Source of the DNA: Pontibacter qinzhouensis
GTDB lineage: Bacteria > Bacteroidota > Bacteroidia > Cytophagales > Hymenobacteraceae
DNA: 64,000 nucleotides
Direction of reading: 5' to 3'
NCBI RefSeq assembly: GCF_008017455.1
Contig: NZ_VRTY01000003.1
Coordinates: forward strand, 1 to 64,000
In this document: piece after piece, positions 25,872 through 33,377 of the stretch
How positions within the stretch are numbered: position 1 is the first letter of the stretch
How the letters are laid out: every line of letters starts with the position of its first letter
Program-made: the position numbers and the translations under genes
The notes under the pieces: generated by a model
Told to the model about the DNA's origin: nothing
Seen by the model: the letters and a program-made list of their open reading frames with translations, nothing else
Databases searched by the model: none

Positions 25872-26896
25872 TGGATACACCGAAATTAAACCTATATCAG
25901 AAGCTCCTGGAGATACAGAAACGTGTCGTAGGCTTAGGCAAGGATAAGAAATCTTTCAGTTTCGAATATGTGACAGGCGCAAAGGTGCTGGAGCATATCA
26001 AGCCCCTGATGAACGAATACGGGCTGCTACTGAAACAGGAAATCGTAAGCTTTGATAATACCCGACAGGATTATAATACCGCCAAAGGAGCGAAATCAGA
26101 GATACTAACTAAGGTAGTGATTCGCTTTACCTGGATTGATTGTGAGACAGGGGAGAAAGATGTAAACGAGTTCGGGGCAAACGGTCAGAATGATTGGGAT
26201 AAGGGCATAGGTTCTGCTTTAACTTATGCTGAACGCTATTTCCTGCTTAAATTCTTTCACATAGCCACAGACGAGGACGACATAGATAATCCTGAACTGA
26301 AAAAGCAAGCTGAGATTGCAGCCGAAAAGGTATTGAATGGAGCTATTAAAGAGGTAAAAGCGTGTACTGATAAGGAGTGTACTGTGCAGGTTTGGAACAA
26401 ATACCCCCAATTAAAGGAAGTAGAATCGTTTAAAAGCGCAGTAGCCGAAAAAGGCAAGTCATTTACCGCTGTTGAGGCAAAAGCTCCTGAGCGGCCTGCA
26501 AATGAGCCAACACCGGTAGCCACAGAGAAGCAAAAAGACCTTATCCGTAACCTTCTGAACTCACATCATGTGCCTATTTCATTCAGGGATAGAGTTCAGG
26601 ATATTGAATCGAACTATGAAGGCTACATTCCTTTAGCAGACTTTGAAACTATCTATAAAGAGTTGCAGGAATTGATTGCATGGGGCACAAAACACGAAGC
26701 AGAAACACCAGCTACATCCGATCAAATTGAATTGATTGAAATACACCTAGCGAACACCGCCTTTAAGGAAGAAGAAGCCAAAGCCGGTAAAGCCAAACTT
26801 GCAAAGGGATACACCATTGCCCAGGCAAATAAGAGGATTAAGCAATTAGAAGGCCTGATTGAAGAACGATCTAAAGCCAAATCAAATGCAGCATAA
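25871..26896 (+). CDS. ERF-family single-strand annealing protein
   Basis: 341 aa. Residues 1-140 match ERF-type phage recombinases: YQKLLEIQKRV, YVTGAKVLEHIKPLMNEYG, then GSALTYAERYFLLKFF and DEDDID. These anneal single strands during phage recombination and replication. The C-terminal half (about 200-341) is helical and charged and may bind partner proteins. No matching exonuclease is recognised next to it. Confidence 0.85.
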   Translation: MDTPKLNLYQKLLEIQKRVVGLGKDKKSFSFEYVTGAKVLEHIKPLMNEYGLLLKQEIVSFDNTRQDYNTAKGAKSEILTKVVIRFTWIDCETGEKDVNEFGANGQNDWDKGIGSALTYAERYFLLKFFHIATDEDDIDNPELKKQAEIAAEKVLNGAIKEVKACTDKECTVQVWNKYPQLKEVESFKSAVAEKGKSFTAVEAKAPERPANEPTPVATEKQKDLIRNLLNSHHVPISFRDRVQDIESNYEGYIPLADFETIYKELQELIAWGTKHEAETPATSDQIELIEIHLANTAFKEEEAKAGKAKLAKGYTIAQANKRIKQLEGLIEERSKAKSNAA

Positions 26897-26963
26897 AGCC
26901 ACCTTTGAGCAGGACAGGGGCTACTACATTATCAAGTTACACACATCAAAATAATTTCACAAC

Positions 26964-27431
26964 ATGGATATTAAAATCGAAGAACTGCTGAAACTCAGCA
27001 AGAAAGAGGCTACTCAATTAGCAAAAGAGCTAGTAACTGACATAGTGGAAGGCGGCAAAGAAGATCCGCTTAAAGTCTACATCGAGACAAAAAAGATAAA
27101 TGAGTATTTCGCTGAGGTAAATAAAGGCCTTGCCAAACCTGCACAAGATGAAGCCGCAAAGCATGGTACCAAAGGTGCTGAAATGTGGGGAGCCAAAGCA
27201 CAGATAGTATCTACCCCAAGCCGGTACGATTACTCTAACTGTAATGATGAGGAGCTGGCAACCTTAGATGCTAATCTGAAAGAAGCCAAAGTAGCACTAG
27301 AGGCGCGCCAGAAGTTCCTGCAAGGTATTCCGGTTACAGGGTTGGTACTAGTAGACGAGGAATCAGGAGACGCTACCAAACTCTACCCACCTGTCAAGAT
27401 TCAAGGAGAGACCATTAAGGTAGTGTATTGA
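26964..27431 (+). CDS. Hypothetical phage protein downstream of ERF
   Basis: 155 aa. Helical N-terminus, then a C-terminal portion with LVLVDEESGDATKLYPPVKI. Proteins of this style often accompany recombinases in phages; the function is unknown. Confidence 0.65.
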   Translation: MDIKIEELLKLSKKEATQLAKELVTDIVEGGKEDPLKVYIETKKINEYFAEVNKGLAKPAQDEAAKHGTKGAEMWGAKAQIVSTPSRYDYSNCNDEELATLDANLKEAKVALEARQKFLQGIPVTGLVLVDEESGDATKLYPPVKIQGETIKVVY

Positions 27432-27433
27432 TA

Positions 27434-27550
27434 ATGGCAGATACAGGAAAGAAATGTTATACCCGAAAAGAAAAGCAGCATGAGAACCAGCACAGATTAC
27501 CAGACCTTCCTAAGCAACCTCCAAAAGTTAAGAGAGGCAGCGAAAAATAA
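27434..27550 (+). CDS. Possible 38-aa basic peptide
   Basis: Begins MADTGKKCYTRKEKQHENQ, two bases after the previous stop. It overlaps the next candidate out of frame by 71 bases, so one of the two may not be real. Confidence 0.35.
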   Translation: MADTGKKCYTRKEKQHENQHRLPDLPKQPPKVKRGSEK

Positions 27551-27602
27551 AGCCACCGCAACACAGGCCGTAGAACTCAAAAATACAAAGCCATGCAAGT
27601 AA
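27480..27602 (+). CDS. Possible 40-aa helical peptide
   Basis: Begins MRTSTDYQTFLSNLQKLREA. Its stop overlaps the following TM gene start, a coupling used throughout this operon, which favours it over the overlapping 38-aa frame. Confidence 0.4.
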   Translation: MRTSTDYQTFLSNLQKLREAAKNKATATQAVELKNTKPCK

Positions 27603-27772
27603 AAGATAACAAAACCACTTCTAAAAGCTATTCTCTGATAGGGGCACTGATGCTTATACTATCCCAAATTGTACAAGAGCCACACGAAACAATCATACTG
27701 TTAGTGGTAGGTGCTACGCTGGTAGGTACGGGTGGGTATCTGTGGGTAGAAGGGAGGAGGGAGCAAGCATGA
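27593..27772 (+). CDS. Small two-TM protein
   Basis: 59 aa. Two hydrophobic segments (SYSLIGALMLILSQIV and IILLVVGATLVGTGGYLWV) are separated by a short acidic turn, with a basic C-terminus. Overlaps both neighbours by a few bases. A small holin cannot be excluded, but the early location argues against it. Confidence 0.5.
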   Translation: MQVKDNKTTSKSYSLIGALMLILSQIVQEPHETIILLVVGATLVGTGGYLWVEGRREQA

Positions 27773-27870
27773 AAGTACCACGCCTTACCACCTGCTGCAA
27801 ACTGGCAGACTTAACGAAAACTATTCAGGAAATTATTAACCAGAAGAAAGCAAGAAACCTATGTCATTAA
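27769..27870 (+). CDS. Possible 33-aa peptide before the methyltransferase
   Basis: Begins MKVPRLTTCCKLADLTKT. It overlaps the TM gene stop (ATGA) and runs ten bases into the methyltransferase start. Support is only the coupling pattern. Confidence 0.4.
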   Translation: MKVPRLTTCCKLADLTKTIQEIINQKKARNLCH

Positions 27871-28586
27871 CTCATGGCTCCCTGTTCTCTGGCATCGGAG
27901 GTTTTGAAATTGGGGCAGCAGCAAATAATATATCTACGATATGGAATTGTGAGATAGATAGCTATAACAGAAAAATCTTAAAACAACATTTCCCTAACAC
28001 AATTCAACATGAAGACATCAGAGAATTACGACACCCGTCAGCAGTTGACATTATTTCAGGGGGTTTCCCCTGCCAAGACCTGTCCATTGCAGGCAGAGGC
28101 AGGGGAATCACAGGAGAGCGAAGCGGCTTATGGTCAGAGATGCTCCGCATTATTGACGAAGGCCGACCTGCTTACGTGGTCATTGAAAATTCCCCAGAGC
28201 TTCTCAAAAAAGGATTTGAAAATGTCTTATATCCGCTTTCCGAAATCGGGTACGATGCAGAATGGCAATGTTTATCGGGCACCACATTTGGAGTGCAACA
28301 GGGTAGGGAAAGAGTTTATTGTATTGCCCACACCAACGGTATCGGACAGCAAGGGGAGCGGCAAAAGCCGATATTTTCAGAGCCAGAACTATCACGGCAA
28401 TTTCAGGGAGTACATCCGGGATGGCGAACACGATCCGATATACCCAAACCCCGCGCTTTCCGAAGCCTTAATGACATTCCCAACGGGATGGAGCGAACTA
28501 AGGCCCACGGAAACGCAATAATGCCAATAGTGGCATCCTATTTATTTAGATGTATTGTTAACCATTATAACCAAATAACCCCATGA
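27861..28586 (+). CDS. C5 cytosine-specific DNA methyltransferase
   Basis: 241 aa, short for the family. Motif I is LFSGIGGFEIG, motif IV with the catalytic cysteine is GGFPCQDLS, motif VI is VIENSPELL, motif VIII is QGRERVYCIA and motif X is AHGNAIMPIVA. The target-recognition region between VIII and X is only about 55 residues. It probably protects phage DNA from host restriction. A second long frame (28009-28521) runs entirely inside it and carries its own conserved-looking motifs. Confidence 0.9.
   Translation: MSLTHGSLFSGIGGFEIGAAANNISTIWNCEIDSYNRKILKQHFPNTIQHEDIRELRHPSAVDIISGGFPCQDLSIAGRGRGITGERSGLWSEMLRIIDEGRPAYVVIENSPELLKKGFENVLYPLSEIGYDAEWQCLSGTTFGVQQGRERVYCIAHTNGIGQQGERQKPIFSEPELSRQFQGVHPGWRTRSDIPKPRAFRSLNDIPNGMERTKAHGNAIMPIVASYLFRCIVNHYNQITP
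28009..28521 (+). CDS. Nested +1-frame ORF inside the methyltransferase gene
   Basis: 170 aa, starting at an ATG inside the methyltransferase gene and ending 65 bases before its stop. The sequence is not random: MKTSENYDTRQQLTLF, VSPAKTCPL, SGTMQNGNVY, VLPTPTVSDSKGSG and LMTFPTGWSEL recall a family of phage proteins found with cytosine methyltransferases (from memory, not searched). The motifs fall opposite methyltransferase motifs: VSPAKTC lies over GFPCQDLS, VLPTPTVSD over CIAHTNGIG and TFPTGWSEL over DIPNGMERT. Both frames seem to be kept. Function unknown; a dual-coding pair is the best reading. Confidence 0.6.
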   Translation: MKTSENYDTRQQLTLFQGVSPAKTCPLQAEAGESQESEAAYGQRCSALLTKADLLTWSLKIPQSFSKKDLKMSYIRFPKSGTMQNGNVYRAPHLECNRVGKEFIVLPTPTVSDSKGSGKSRYFQSQNYHGNFREYIRDGEHDPIYPNPALSEALMTFPTGWSELRPTETQ

Positions 28587-28774
28587 CCCCACATATAATC
28601 CTTCTGACGCAGGAGCCAAACGCTGATATGCGCTTCTACTACACAGCAGACATTGCGCACACAGATGACGATGGTGCATTGAAAGTATTTCCTTCATTTG
28701 ATGCAGCAGCGGATGAAAGAGATGATTTGGAGATTGATGGTTATATAATAGAACTACCAATATACTCAATATGA
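28583..28774 (+). CDS. Hypothetical phage protein
   Basis: 63 aa, acidic, beginning MTPHIILLTQEPNADMRFYY. Coupled by ATGA to the methyltransferase stop. Its 16-base leader is repeated exactly before the gene at 28931. Confidence 0.55.
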   Translation: MTPHIILLTQEPNADMRFYYTADIAHTDDDGALKVFPSFDAAADERDDLEIDGYIIELPIYSI

Positions 28775-28926
28775 AAACCATAGACTGTTATGGAGTGCAG
28801 GTCACACCACTGGAGGAGATGCAAATAATGAAGTATATAAATTCTAATAGTATTGCTCCAAACACGCTTACAGCAGCAGAAAGGAAACAACTTGTAGCTA
28901 ATATCTTATCAACCTTAATCAAATAA
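28771..28926 (+). CDS. Hypothetical phage protein
   Basis: 51 aa beginning MKTIDCYGVQVTPLEEMQ. Starts within the previous stop (ATGA). No family recognised. Confidence 0.5.
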   Translation: MKTIDCYGVQVTPLEEMQIMKYINSNSIAPNTLTAAERKQLVANILSTLIK

Positions 28927-28930
28927 CCCC

Positions 28931-29125
28931 ATGACAGCATTCATCCTATTACTCGCAATGTCCATTATTTGCATCATTACCCTTATAGCTATCTTCTTCT
29001 ATGACCTATGGAAGTATGGGGAAGTTATAGAGTTGCCGGATGGGGGGATTGTGTATTCAAAATCAATATCTGGGCGATCCCTAAAGGGCCAGGCTCCTTC
29101 GTGCTCCGCTTCGCTCCGGTCCTGA
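28931..29125 (+). CDS. Small single-TM protein with repeat-encoded tail
   Basis: 64 aa. One N-terminal membrane helix (FILLLAMSIICIITLIAIFF) and a short cytoplasmic part. The last ~20 residues (GRSLKGQAPSCSASLRS) come from a GC-rich repeat-like element, so the original C-terminus may have been replaced. Confidence 0.5.
   Translation: MTAFILLLAMSIICIITLIAIFFYDLWKYGEVIELPDGGIVYSKSISGRSLKGQAPSCSASLRS
29066..29125. repeat. GC-rich REP-like element
   Basis: Contrasts sharply with the A-rich surroundings and contains GCTCCGCTTCGCTCCGG with flanking AGGG/CCCT-type complementary pieces. Elements of this style recur in Bacteroidota genomes. It extends the coding frame of the small TM gene. Confidence 0.45.
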
Positions 29126-29166
29126 AGGGCTAAACCTTTCACATCACTAATGCAAAAAAAACAACA

Positions 29167-29799
29167 ATGGAAACTAAAGAAATAACGCAAGAGAAACTAT
29201 TCCAAAGCTTCTGTGCCCCTGGAATTTTCAGGGAGTACACAGAAGCCCCATTTGAGCAAAACGGCTATGTATACGCTACAAATGGCCACATCATTATTAG
29301 AACGCCAAAAGACCTGTATTGCAGCCAAGCAGCGACCCTAGAAAAGCCAATTTCTAGTTTTGTGTTTGATGGTGCTAACAAAAGTATTGCTATTGACTTT
29401 AACGTTTCAGAGATAGAAGCCCTTAAAACAGAACCTGAATACAGAGTTTTAAAGAAGTCGCAGGAGTGCGGCACATGCGAAGGTTTTGGTGAGGTGACGT
29501 GGGAGTTTGAGCACCACGAAAGGGAAGATGATTGCCCTGTTTGCTATGGTTCAGGAATTGCGGAGGCAGAACATAAGGAGTTAACAGGCAATACAACATT
29601 CGGCACTGCCTATGTTACAATCTACGATACTCCGCTTGATGTAAAGCTGTTCTACAAGCTTGTGCAGTTAAATGAGCCTATCGCTTTAATAAAATATACA
29701 AGCAAAACGCAAGCCATTGTCTTCAAAGCAGGCCAATACGATGTAGGAATAATGCCTGTATCGTCTACAGGGGATTATCCAGTAATCAAAATACTATAG
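29167..29799 (+). CDS. Phage protein with DnaJ-like zinc-binding motifs
   Basis: 210 aa. Two cysteine pairs of the CxxCxGxG type, CGTCEGFGEV and CPVCYGSGIAE, lie about 20 residues apart near the middle (~100-130) and should form a DnaJ-type zinc finger. The flanks are beta-rich (YVTIYDTPLDVKLFYKLVQL). The role is unknown; similar proteins occur in phage early regions. Confidence 0.6.
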   Translation: METKEITQEKLFQSFCAPGIFREYTEAPFEQNGYVYATNGHIIIRTPKDLYCSQAATLEKPISSFVFDGANKSIAIDFNVSEIEALKTEPEYRVLKKSQECGTCEGFGEVTWEFEHHEREDDCPVCYGSGIAEAEHKELTGNTTFGTAYVTIYDTPLDVKLFYKLVQLNEPIALIKYTSKTQAIVFKAGQYDVGIMPVSSTGDYPVIKIL

Positions 29800-29804
29800 C
29801 CCTG

Positions 29805-29960
29805 ATGATCCATCTTAATCCAGGAGAACGCATACTAGACGAAAGTAAGTTTGTAGCCCGAAACAAGAGCTACAGCGAACACATGACCAAATACGCGAAA
29901 CAAACCCACACCGAGAAGCTAGAACGCTACTACCAGCTTAAAAATGACCAAAAAAAGTAA
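29805..29960 (+). CDS. Hypothetical small phage protein
   Basis: 51 aa, charged and helical, beginning MIHLNPGERILDESKF. Starts five bases after the previous stop and overlaps the next small gene by 17 bases. Confidence 0.5.
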   Translation: MIHLNPGERILDESKFVARNKSYSEHMTKYAKQTHTEKLERYYQLKNDQKK

Positions 29961-30060
29961 AGACACCTGCACCTGCAAGTTTCCCTTAGTGAAAGAGAGC
30001 AATCCTATATGCAGAGAATGCGAGAAAGAAGTACCAAAAGAAAAACTGAAAAGCTTATGA
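29944..30060 (+). CDS. Possible 38-aa zinc-ribbon peptide
   Basis: Cysteines in CTCKFP and CRECEK give a C-x-C...C-x-x-C pattern that could bind zinc. Stop overlaps the next start (ATGA). Confidence 0.45.
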   Translation: MTKKSKDTCTCKFPLVKESNPICRECEKEVPKEKLKSL

Positions 30061-30287
30061 CACAAATTGAAAGAGAAGCAGCCCAGGTAAAAGAGCTTGG
30101 AGATAGAATAGGTTACGGACACATGATGCATTTAGCCTCTGCATTATGGCGAAAGATGCTGGTAGAAAAAGGATGGCCAGCAAGCGGTGCAACTGTACCA
30201 ACCTCCTTGCATGCCATTAAGCAGCCTAATAAAAAGTATGCTGAAACAAGCATGGCGCAATATGACGAGATAGTGAAACCCCTTTAA
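30057..30287 (+). CDS. Hypothetical phage protein
   Basis: 76 aa from the ATG coupled to the previous stop (MTQIEREAAQVKELGDRIGY). The frame is open to 30009 but the coupled start fits this operon. The segment GHMMHLASALWRKMLVEKGW recurs in phage proteins of unknown role. Confidence 0.55.
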   Translation: MTQIEREAAQVKELGDRIGYGHMMHLASALWRKMLVEKGWPASGATVPTSLHAIKQPNKKYAETSMAQYDEIVKPL

Positions 30288-30296
30288 GCGACTACT

Positions 30297-30527
30297 ATGA
30301 CACCAAGAACCATAAAGATAAACGAGAAGCTAACACACACCCAATTCGGCATTTCTAAGCCCCTGTTTGACGCGCATGTGAAAGATAAGCCTTTGCCGGT
30401 CCTGAAGTTCGAACATGGCTTCTACAGCGTGGAAATAGCCGGAGAAGGGTACACAGTGCACACTTCGGATGTAGACCGGAACCACCACGAGAAGATAGCC
30501 GAGGAATATAACAGCTATGAGTTCTGA
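30297..30527 (+). CDS. Hypothetical phage protein
   Basis: 76 aa with alternating beta-strand pattern (LKFEHGFYSVEIAGEGYTVH). Overlaps the next gene by 11 bases. Confidence 0.55.
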   Translation: MTPRTIKINEKLTHTQFGISKPLFDAHVKDKPLPVLKFEHGFYSVEIAGEGYTVHTSDVDRNHHEKIAEEYNSYEF

Positions 30528-30729
30528 GCCTTTCTACAACCCCTTCAGCTTCTTAACAGATCAGGAAGCTAGGATACTGGCAGAAGAAGAAGAAAGAACA
30601 CTACCGGTGTATTCCGACTACTCGCAGCCTTATCAGCCAGGTAAGTACAATAGTAAGAAACGAAGGCAGTATTTAGGGGGTGAAAGAAGAATGTTATTAG
30701 GAGAAGAACAACTTAAAAGAGCAGCATAA
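30517..30729 (+). CDS. Hypothetical phage protein
   Basis: 70 aa, acidic N-terminal half and basic C-terminal half (KYNSKKRRQYLGGERR). No family recognised. Confidence 0.5.
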   Translation: MSSEPFYNPFSFLTDQEARILAEEEERTLPVYSDYSQPYQPGKYNSKKRRQYLGGERRMLLGEEQLKRAA

Positions 30730-30732
30730 GAT

Positions 30733-30987
30733 ATGAAAAAACAGACCACCTATGAAAACCTTTTTGGAGAGGTCATAACCGTATCTAACAAGAAGGGCAA
30801 CCCGCTTTTAAAATCCTTTGGCAAAGGTCCGGAAGGCGAACGATGCAAGAATTGCAAGCACATCTACAGGAAGCAATACGCAGGCACCTACTACAAATGT
30901 GAGCTTAGAGGCAACACCAACGGACCAGGCACAGACCACAGAGTGAACTGGCCTGCTTGCGGAAAATTTGAGAAAGGAGAGGATTAG
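30733..30987 (+). CDS. Cysteine-containing phage protein
   Basis: 84 aa with four cysteines (CKNCKHIY, YYKCELRG, WPACGKFE) spaced like a zinc-binding knuckle. Family unknown. Confidence 0.55.
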   Translation: MKKQTTYENLFGEVITVSNKKGNPLLKSFGKGPEGERCKNCKHIYRKQYAGTYYKCELRGNTNGPGTDHRVNWPACGKFEKGED

Positions 30988-30988
30988 T

Positions 30989-31144
30989 ATGAAGATGCTC
31001 TATAAGTGGTATGTAGTTTACCCTCTAACAGCACTTTGGGCCTATTACATAGCCTCTACTAGTTCGCTGCTTGAAACCGCTACACACTTCGGCTTAGTCG
31101 CAATGATTGTAGCAGCAGGAGTAAAAAGGAAAGGAGAGGGTTAG
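30989..31144 (+). CDS. Small membrane protein
   Basis: 51 aa with two hydrophobic stretches (WYVVYPLTALWAYYIAS and FGLVAMIVAAGV) and a basic tail. Last gene of the first rightward early block before the convergent GIY-YIG gene. Confidence 0.5.
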   Translation: MKMLYKWYVVYPLTALWAYYIASTSSLLETATHFGLVAMIVAAGVKRKGEG

Positions 31145-31164
31145 TCTACTGTAATGCCTAAAAC

Positions 31165-31617
31165 CTATTTTTTGGTTAGGCGGTCCAGCTCCTGCTGAGT
31201 AAGTCTATCAATTACCTCATACTGTTTTTCATCAGTCATGGCAGCGATTAAGCGGAGAATTTTAAGGGATTCATTAGAAAACTTAGTAGTAACAAGGTTT
31301 TCAGCCCTCTTGCTCTCTGCCAAATTGAAAACATACGGACTGTTAGCCGGATCATTACAAACTAAATTACCCTTGTTATGAAGATCATAATAGTATTTCT
31401 CTTTTTGAGCAGCATCAATATTACAAGAGCATTCTTCTATAATATCCATTACGGGTAACAGTTCATTGGCTCTTAAATCCCTTATCCAGTCAAGCTTTGC
31501 TCTGCTACCATATGTATCGCCATAATGAGACATAAGACGCTCTTTAGGATTGATGGTTACGCCAATATACCTAATGGCTTGATCTCTAGGGTCTGAAAGG
31601 GAATACACATAATACAT
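31165..31617 (-). CDS. GIY-YIG domain protein
   Basis: 150 aa. The nuclease fold opens with MYYVYSLSDPRDQAIRYIGV (the GIY and YIG elements), followed by INPKERLMSHY. The catalytic Glu may lie in DAAQKEKYYYDL. The C-terminal ~45 residues (FSNESLKILRLIAAMTDEKQ) look like a ribbon-helix-helix or helical tail. It is the second gene of a leftward pair with an RHH gene five bases upstream, like a selfish or regulatory cassette placed between early blocks. Confidence 0.75.
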   Translation of the reverse strand: MYYVYSLSDPRDQAIRYIGVTINPKERLMSHYGDTYGSRAKLDWIRDLRANELLPVMDIIEECSCNIDAAQKEKYYYDLHNKGNLVCNDPANSPYVFNLAESKRAENLVTTKFSNESLKILRLIAAMTDEKQYEVIDRLTQQELDRLTKK

Positions 31618-31622
31618 AATAA

Positions 31623-31784
31623 TTATTCTTTAGGTGGTGGAAACTTGCCAATGCTTTTAAGATACTCTTCTGCCAATTTATTCATCAAAGCTGACAGAGA
31701 ACGCTTTTCAGCTTTACAATCAGACATTAGTGAATCATAAATGTCAGAAGGAAATCGAACAGGATATGTAATTGACTTTGCCAC
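31623..31784 (-). CDS. Ribbon-helix-helix regulator (Arc-like)
   Basis: 53 aa with a GTG start at 31784. A single RHH fold is readable: strand ITYPVRFPSDIYDSLM, then KRSLSALMNKLAEEYLK. Such dimers bind short direct or inverted repeats. The 100 bases upstream hold five GTATGCAA-like sites, so it probably regulates itself and the divergent helicase operon. Confidence 0.65.
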   Translation of the reverse strand: MAKSITYPVRFPSDIYDSLMSDCKAEKRSLSALMNKLAEEYLKSIGKFPPPKE

Positions 31785-31830
31785 AATATTGAGTTTTTAG
31801 TTATAACTGACACAAAATTAACAATTATAC

Positions 31831-31898
31831 ATCCGTATGCAAATATATGCAAAATATTTGAAACTATTGCATACAATTGCGTACATTTGCATACGGAT
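31831..31898. promoter_or_regulatory. Clustered operator repeats between RHH gene and helicase operon
   Basis: Five near copies of GTATGCAA occur: forward at 31835 and about 31846, reverse (TTGCATAC or TTGCGTAC) at 31867, 31877 and 31887. The outermost pair forms a perfect 14-bp inverted repeat (31831-31844 and 31885-31898). The cluster lies between divergent genes. Confidence 0.7.
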
Positions 31899-31934
31899 TA
31901 AATGTAACGGGGTAAACCATTCAGCAATAAAACT

Positions 31935-33377
31935 ATGCAGTTAAGACCATACCAAACCGAAGCTATATCGCTCTTAAGGCAGGCATTTAGGCAGCAGAAG
32001 AAAAAAGTAATCCTCTGTTTACCAACTGGTGCCGGAAAAACATTTACCTTTAGTGATCTAGCAAAACGGACAGTTGAGAAGGGCGGCAGGGTATTAATTC
32101 TGACTCATAGAATCGAGTTATTGACCCAGGCCGACGGCGCACTTACGAAAGTAGGGCTGAACCCGTTTGTAATCAGTGCCAACACAAAGCACCTCTATAC
32201 AGCAGAGTGTTACGTGGCAATGGTTGAAACCTTTTACAGACGCGTAAAAAAGGAATCCTTTGTTTCTGCTTTAGGCAATATATCCTTAGTCATTATAGAC
32301 GAGTGTCATTTAGGTAACTTCTTTAAGATTATAGAATACTTTCAGGATGCCTTTATTATCGGGGCAACTGCTACTCCTATTTCCTCTAAAAAAGAATTTC
32401 CGCTAAAGGACTTCTACAGTGACATTGTGGAGCCTATCGATATTCCGAGCCTCATTCAGATGGGCTTTCTGGCACCGCCTATAACATATGGTGCAAAAGA
32501 GGAAATTACCGGACTGAAAACAAAGATGGGAGAGTACACCGATGAATCACTGATGAATGTCTTTGATAAGAAAACGATGTACGACGATGCCATTACCCAC
32601 TATAAGCAGCTTGCAGCAGGCAGGAAAACAATTTGCTTTAATATCAACATCGAGCATAGCATTAAAATGAAGAACGCCTTCCTGGATGCCGGAATTTCAG
32701 CCGAGCATTTAGATGGCACTACGCCGGATGCCGAGAGGAAACGTATTCTAAAGGCATTCAACCGAGGCGAATTCAATGTTTTGTGCAATGTGGGGGTACT
32801 TACAACCGGATTCGATGAACCTTCTATTTCCTGCATCATTATCAACAGGGCAACTAAAAGCACATCGCTTTATTTCCAGTGTTGCGGAAGGGGCAGCCGT
32901 ATGGCTCCAGGCAAAAAGGACTTCATCATTATTGATATGGGCGCAAACTTCAAAGAGCACGGCCTTTGGAATGAGCCTATCAACTGGCGCGACAGGTTTC
33001 TCAATCCTAAAAAACCAGGTAAAGGAGGGGGTGTGGCTCCCGTTAAAGAATGCCACAAATGCTCTGCCATCATACCCGCAGGCGTTAAAACATGTTCCTA
33101 TTGCGGTTTCACCTACACAAAGGAGCATGAAGAAAAAGAACTGTTGAGATCAGCCGGCTTTGTAGAAATCAGTCCTGAGCATCTTAGCAAAGCGTGGGAT
33201 AAAATGTCTGTAAAGGAGATTGAAGCCACCAGAATACTCAAAAATTATAAAATCGGATGGGCTGTACATCAGCTTAAACCGAGAGGCCGACCCGCTCTTG
33301 AAGAGTACGCAGTGTTGAAAGGTTATAAAGAGGGATGGGTTGATTATCAAATAGATCAGGAGCATGAAAATATCTAA
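31935..33377 (+). CDS. Superfamily II DEAD/DEAH-box helicase
   Basis: 480 aa. Motif I LPTGAGKTF (about 30-38), motif II DECH, motif III GATATP and motif VI QCCGRGSRMAPG are present. After the helicase core a four-cysteine zinc ribbon (CHKCSAIIPAGVKTCSYC) occupies about 373-390. This is the restriction/replication-type SF2 helicase used by many phages for DNA replication. First gene of the replication operon; overlaps the primase gene by 14 bases. Confidence 0.9.
   Translation: MQLRPYQTEAISLLRQAFRQQKKKVILCLPTGAGKTFTFSDLAKRTVEKGGRVLILTHRIELLTQADGALTKVGLNPFVISANTKHLYTAECYVAMVETFYRRVKKESFVSALGNISLVIIDECHLGNFFKIIEYFQDAFIIGATATPISSKKEFPLKDFYSDIVEPIDIPSLIQMGFLAPPITYGAKEEITGLKTKMGEYTDESLMNVFDKKTMYDDAITHYKQLAAGRKTICFNINIEHSIKMKNAFLDAGISAEHLDGTTPDAERKRILKAFNRGEFNVLCNVGVLTTGFDEPSISCIIINRATKSTSLYFQCCGRGSRMAPGKKDFIIIDMGANFKEHGLWNEPINWRDRFLNPKKPGKGGGVAPVKECHKCSAIIPAGVKTCSYCGFTYTKEHEEKELLRSAGFVEISPEHLSKAWDKMSVKEIEATRILKNYKIGWAVHQLKPRGRPALEEYAVLKGYKEGWVDYQIDQEHENI

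Noticed and set aside
26886..26954. 22-codon frame between ERF and the next gene
   Set aside because: Too short and without features, although its start overlaps the ERF stop region.
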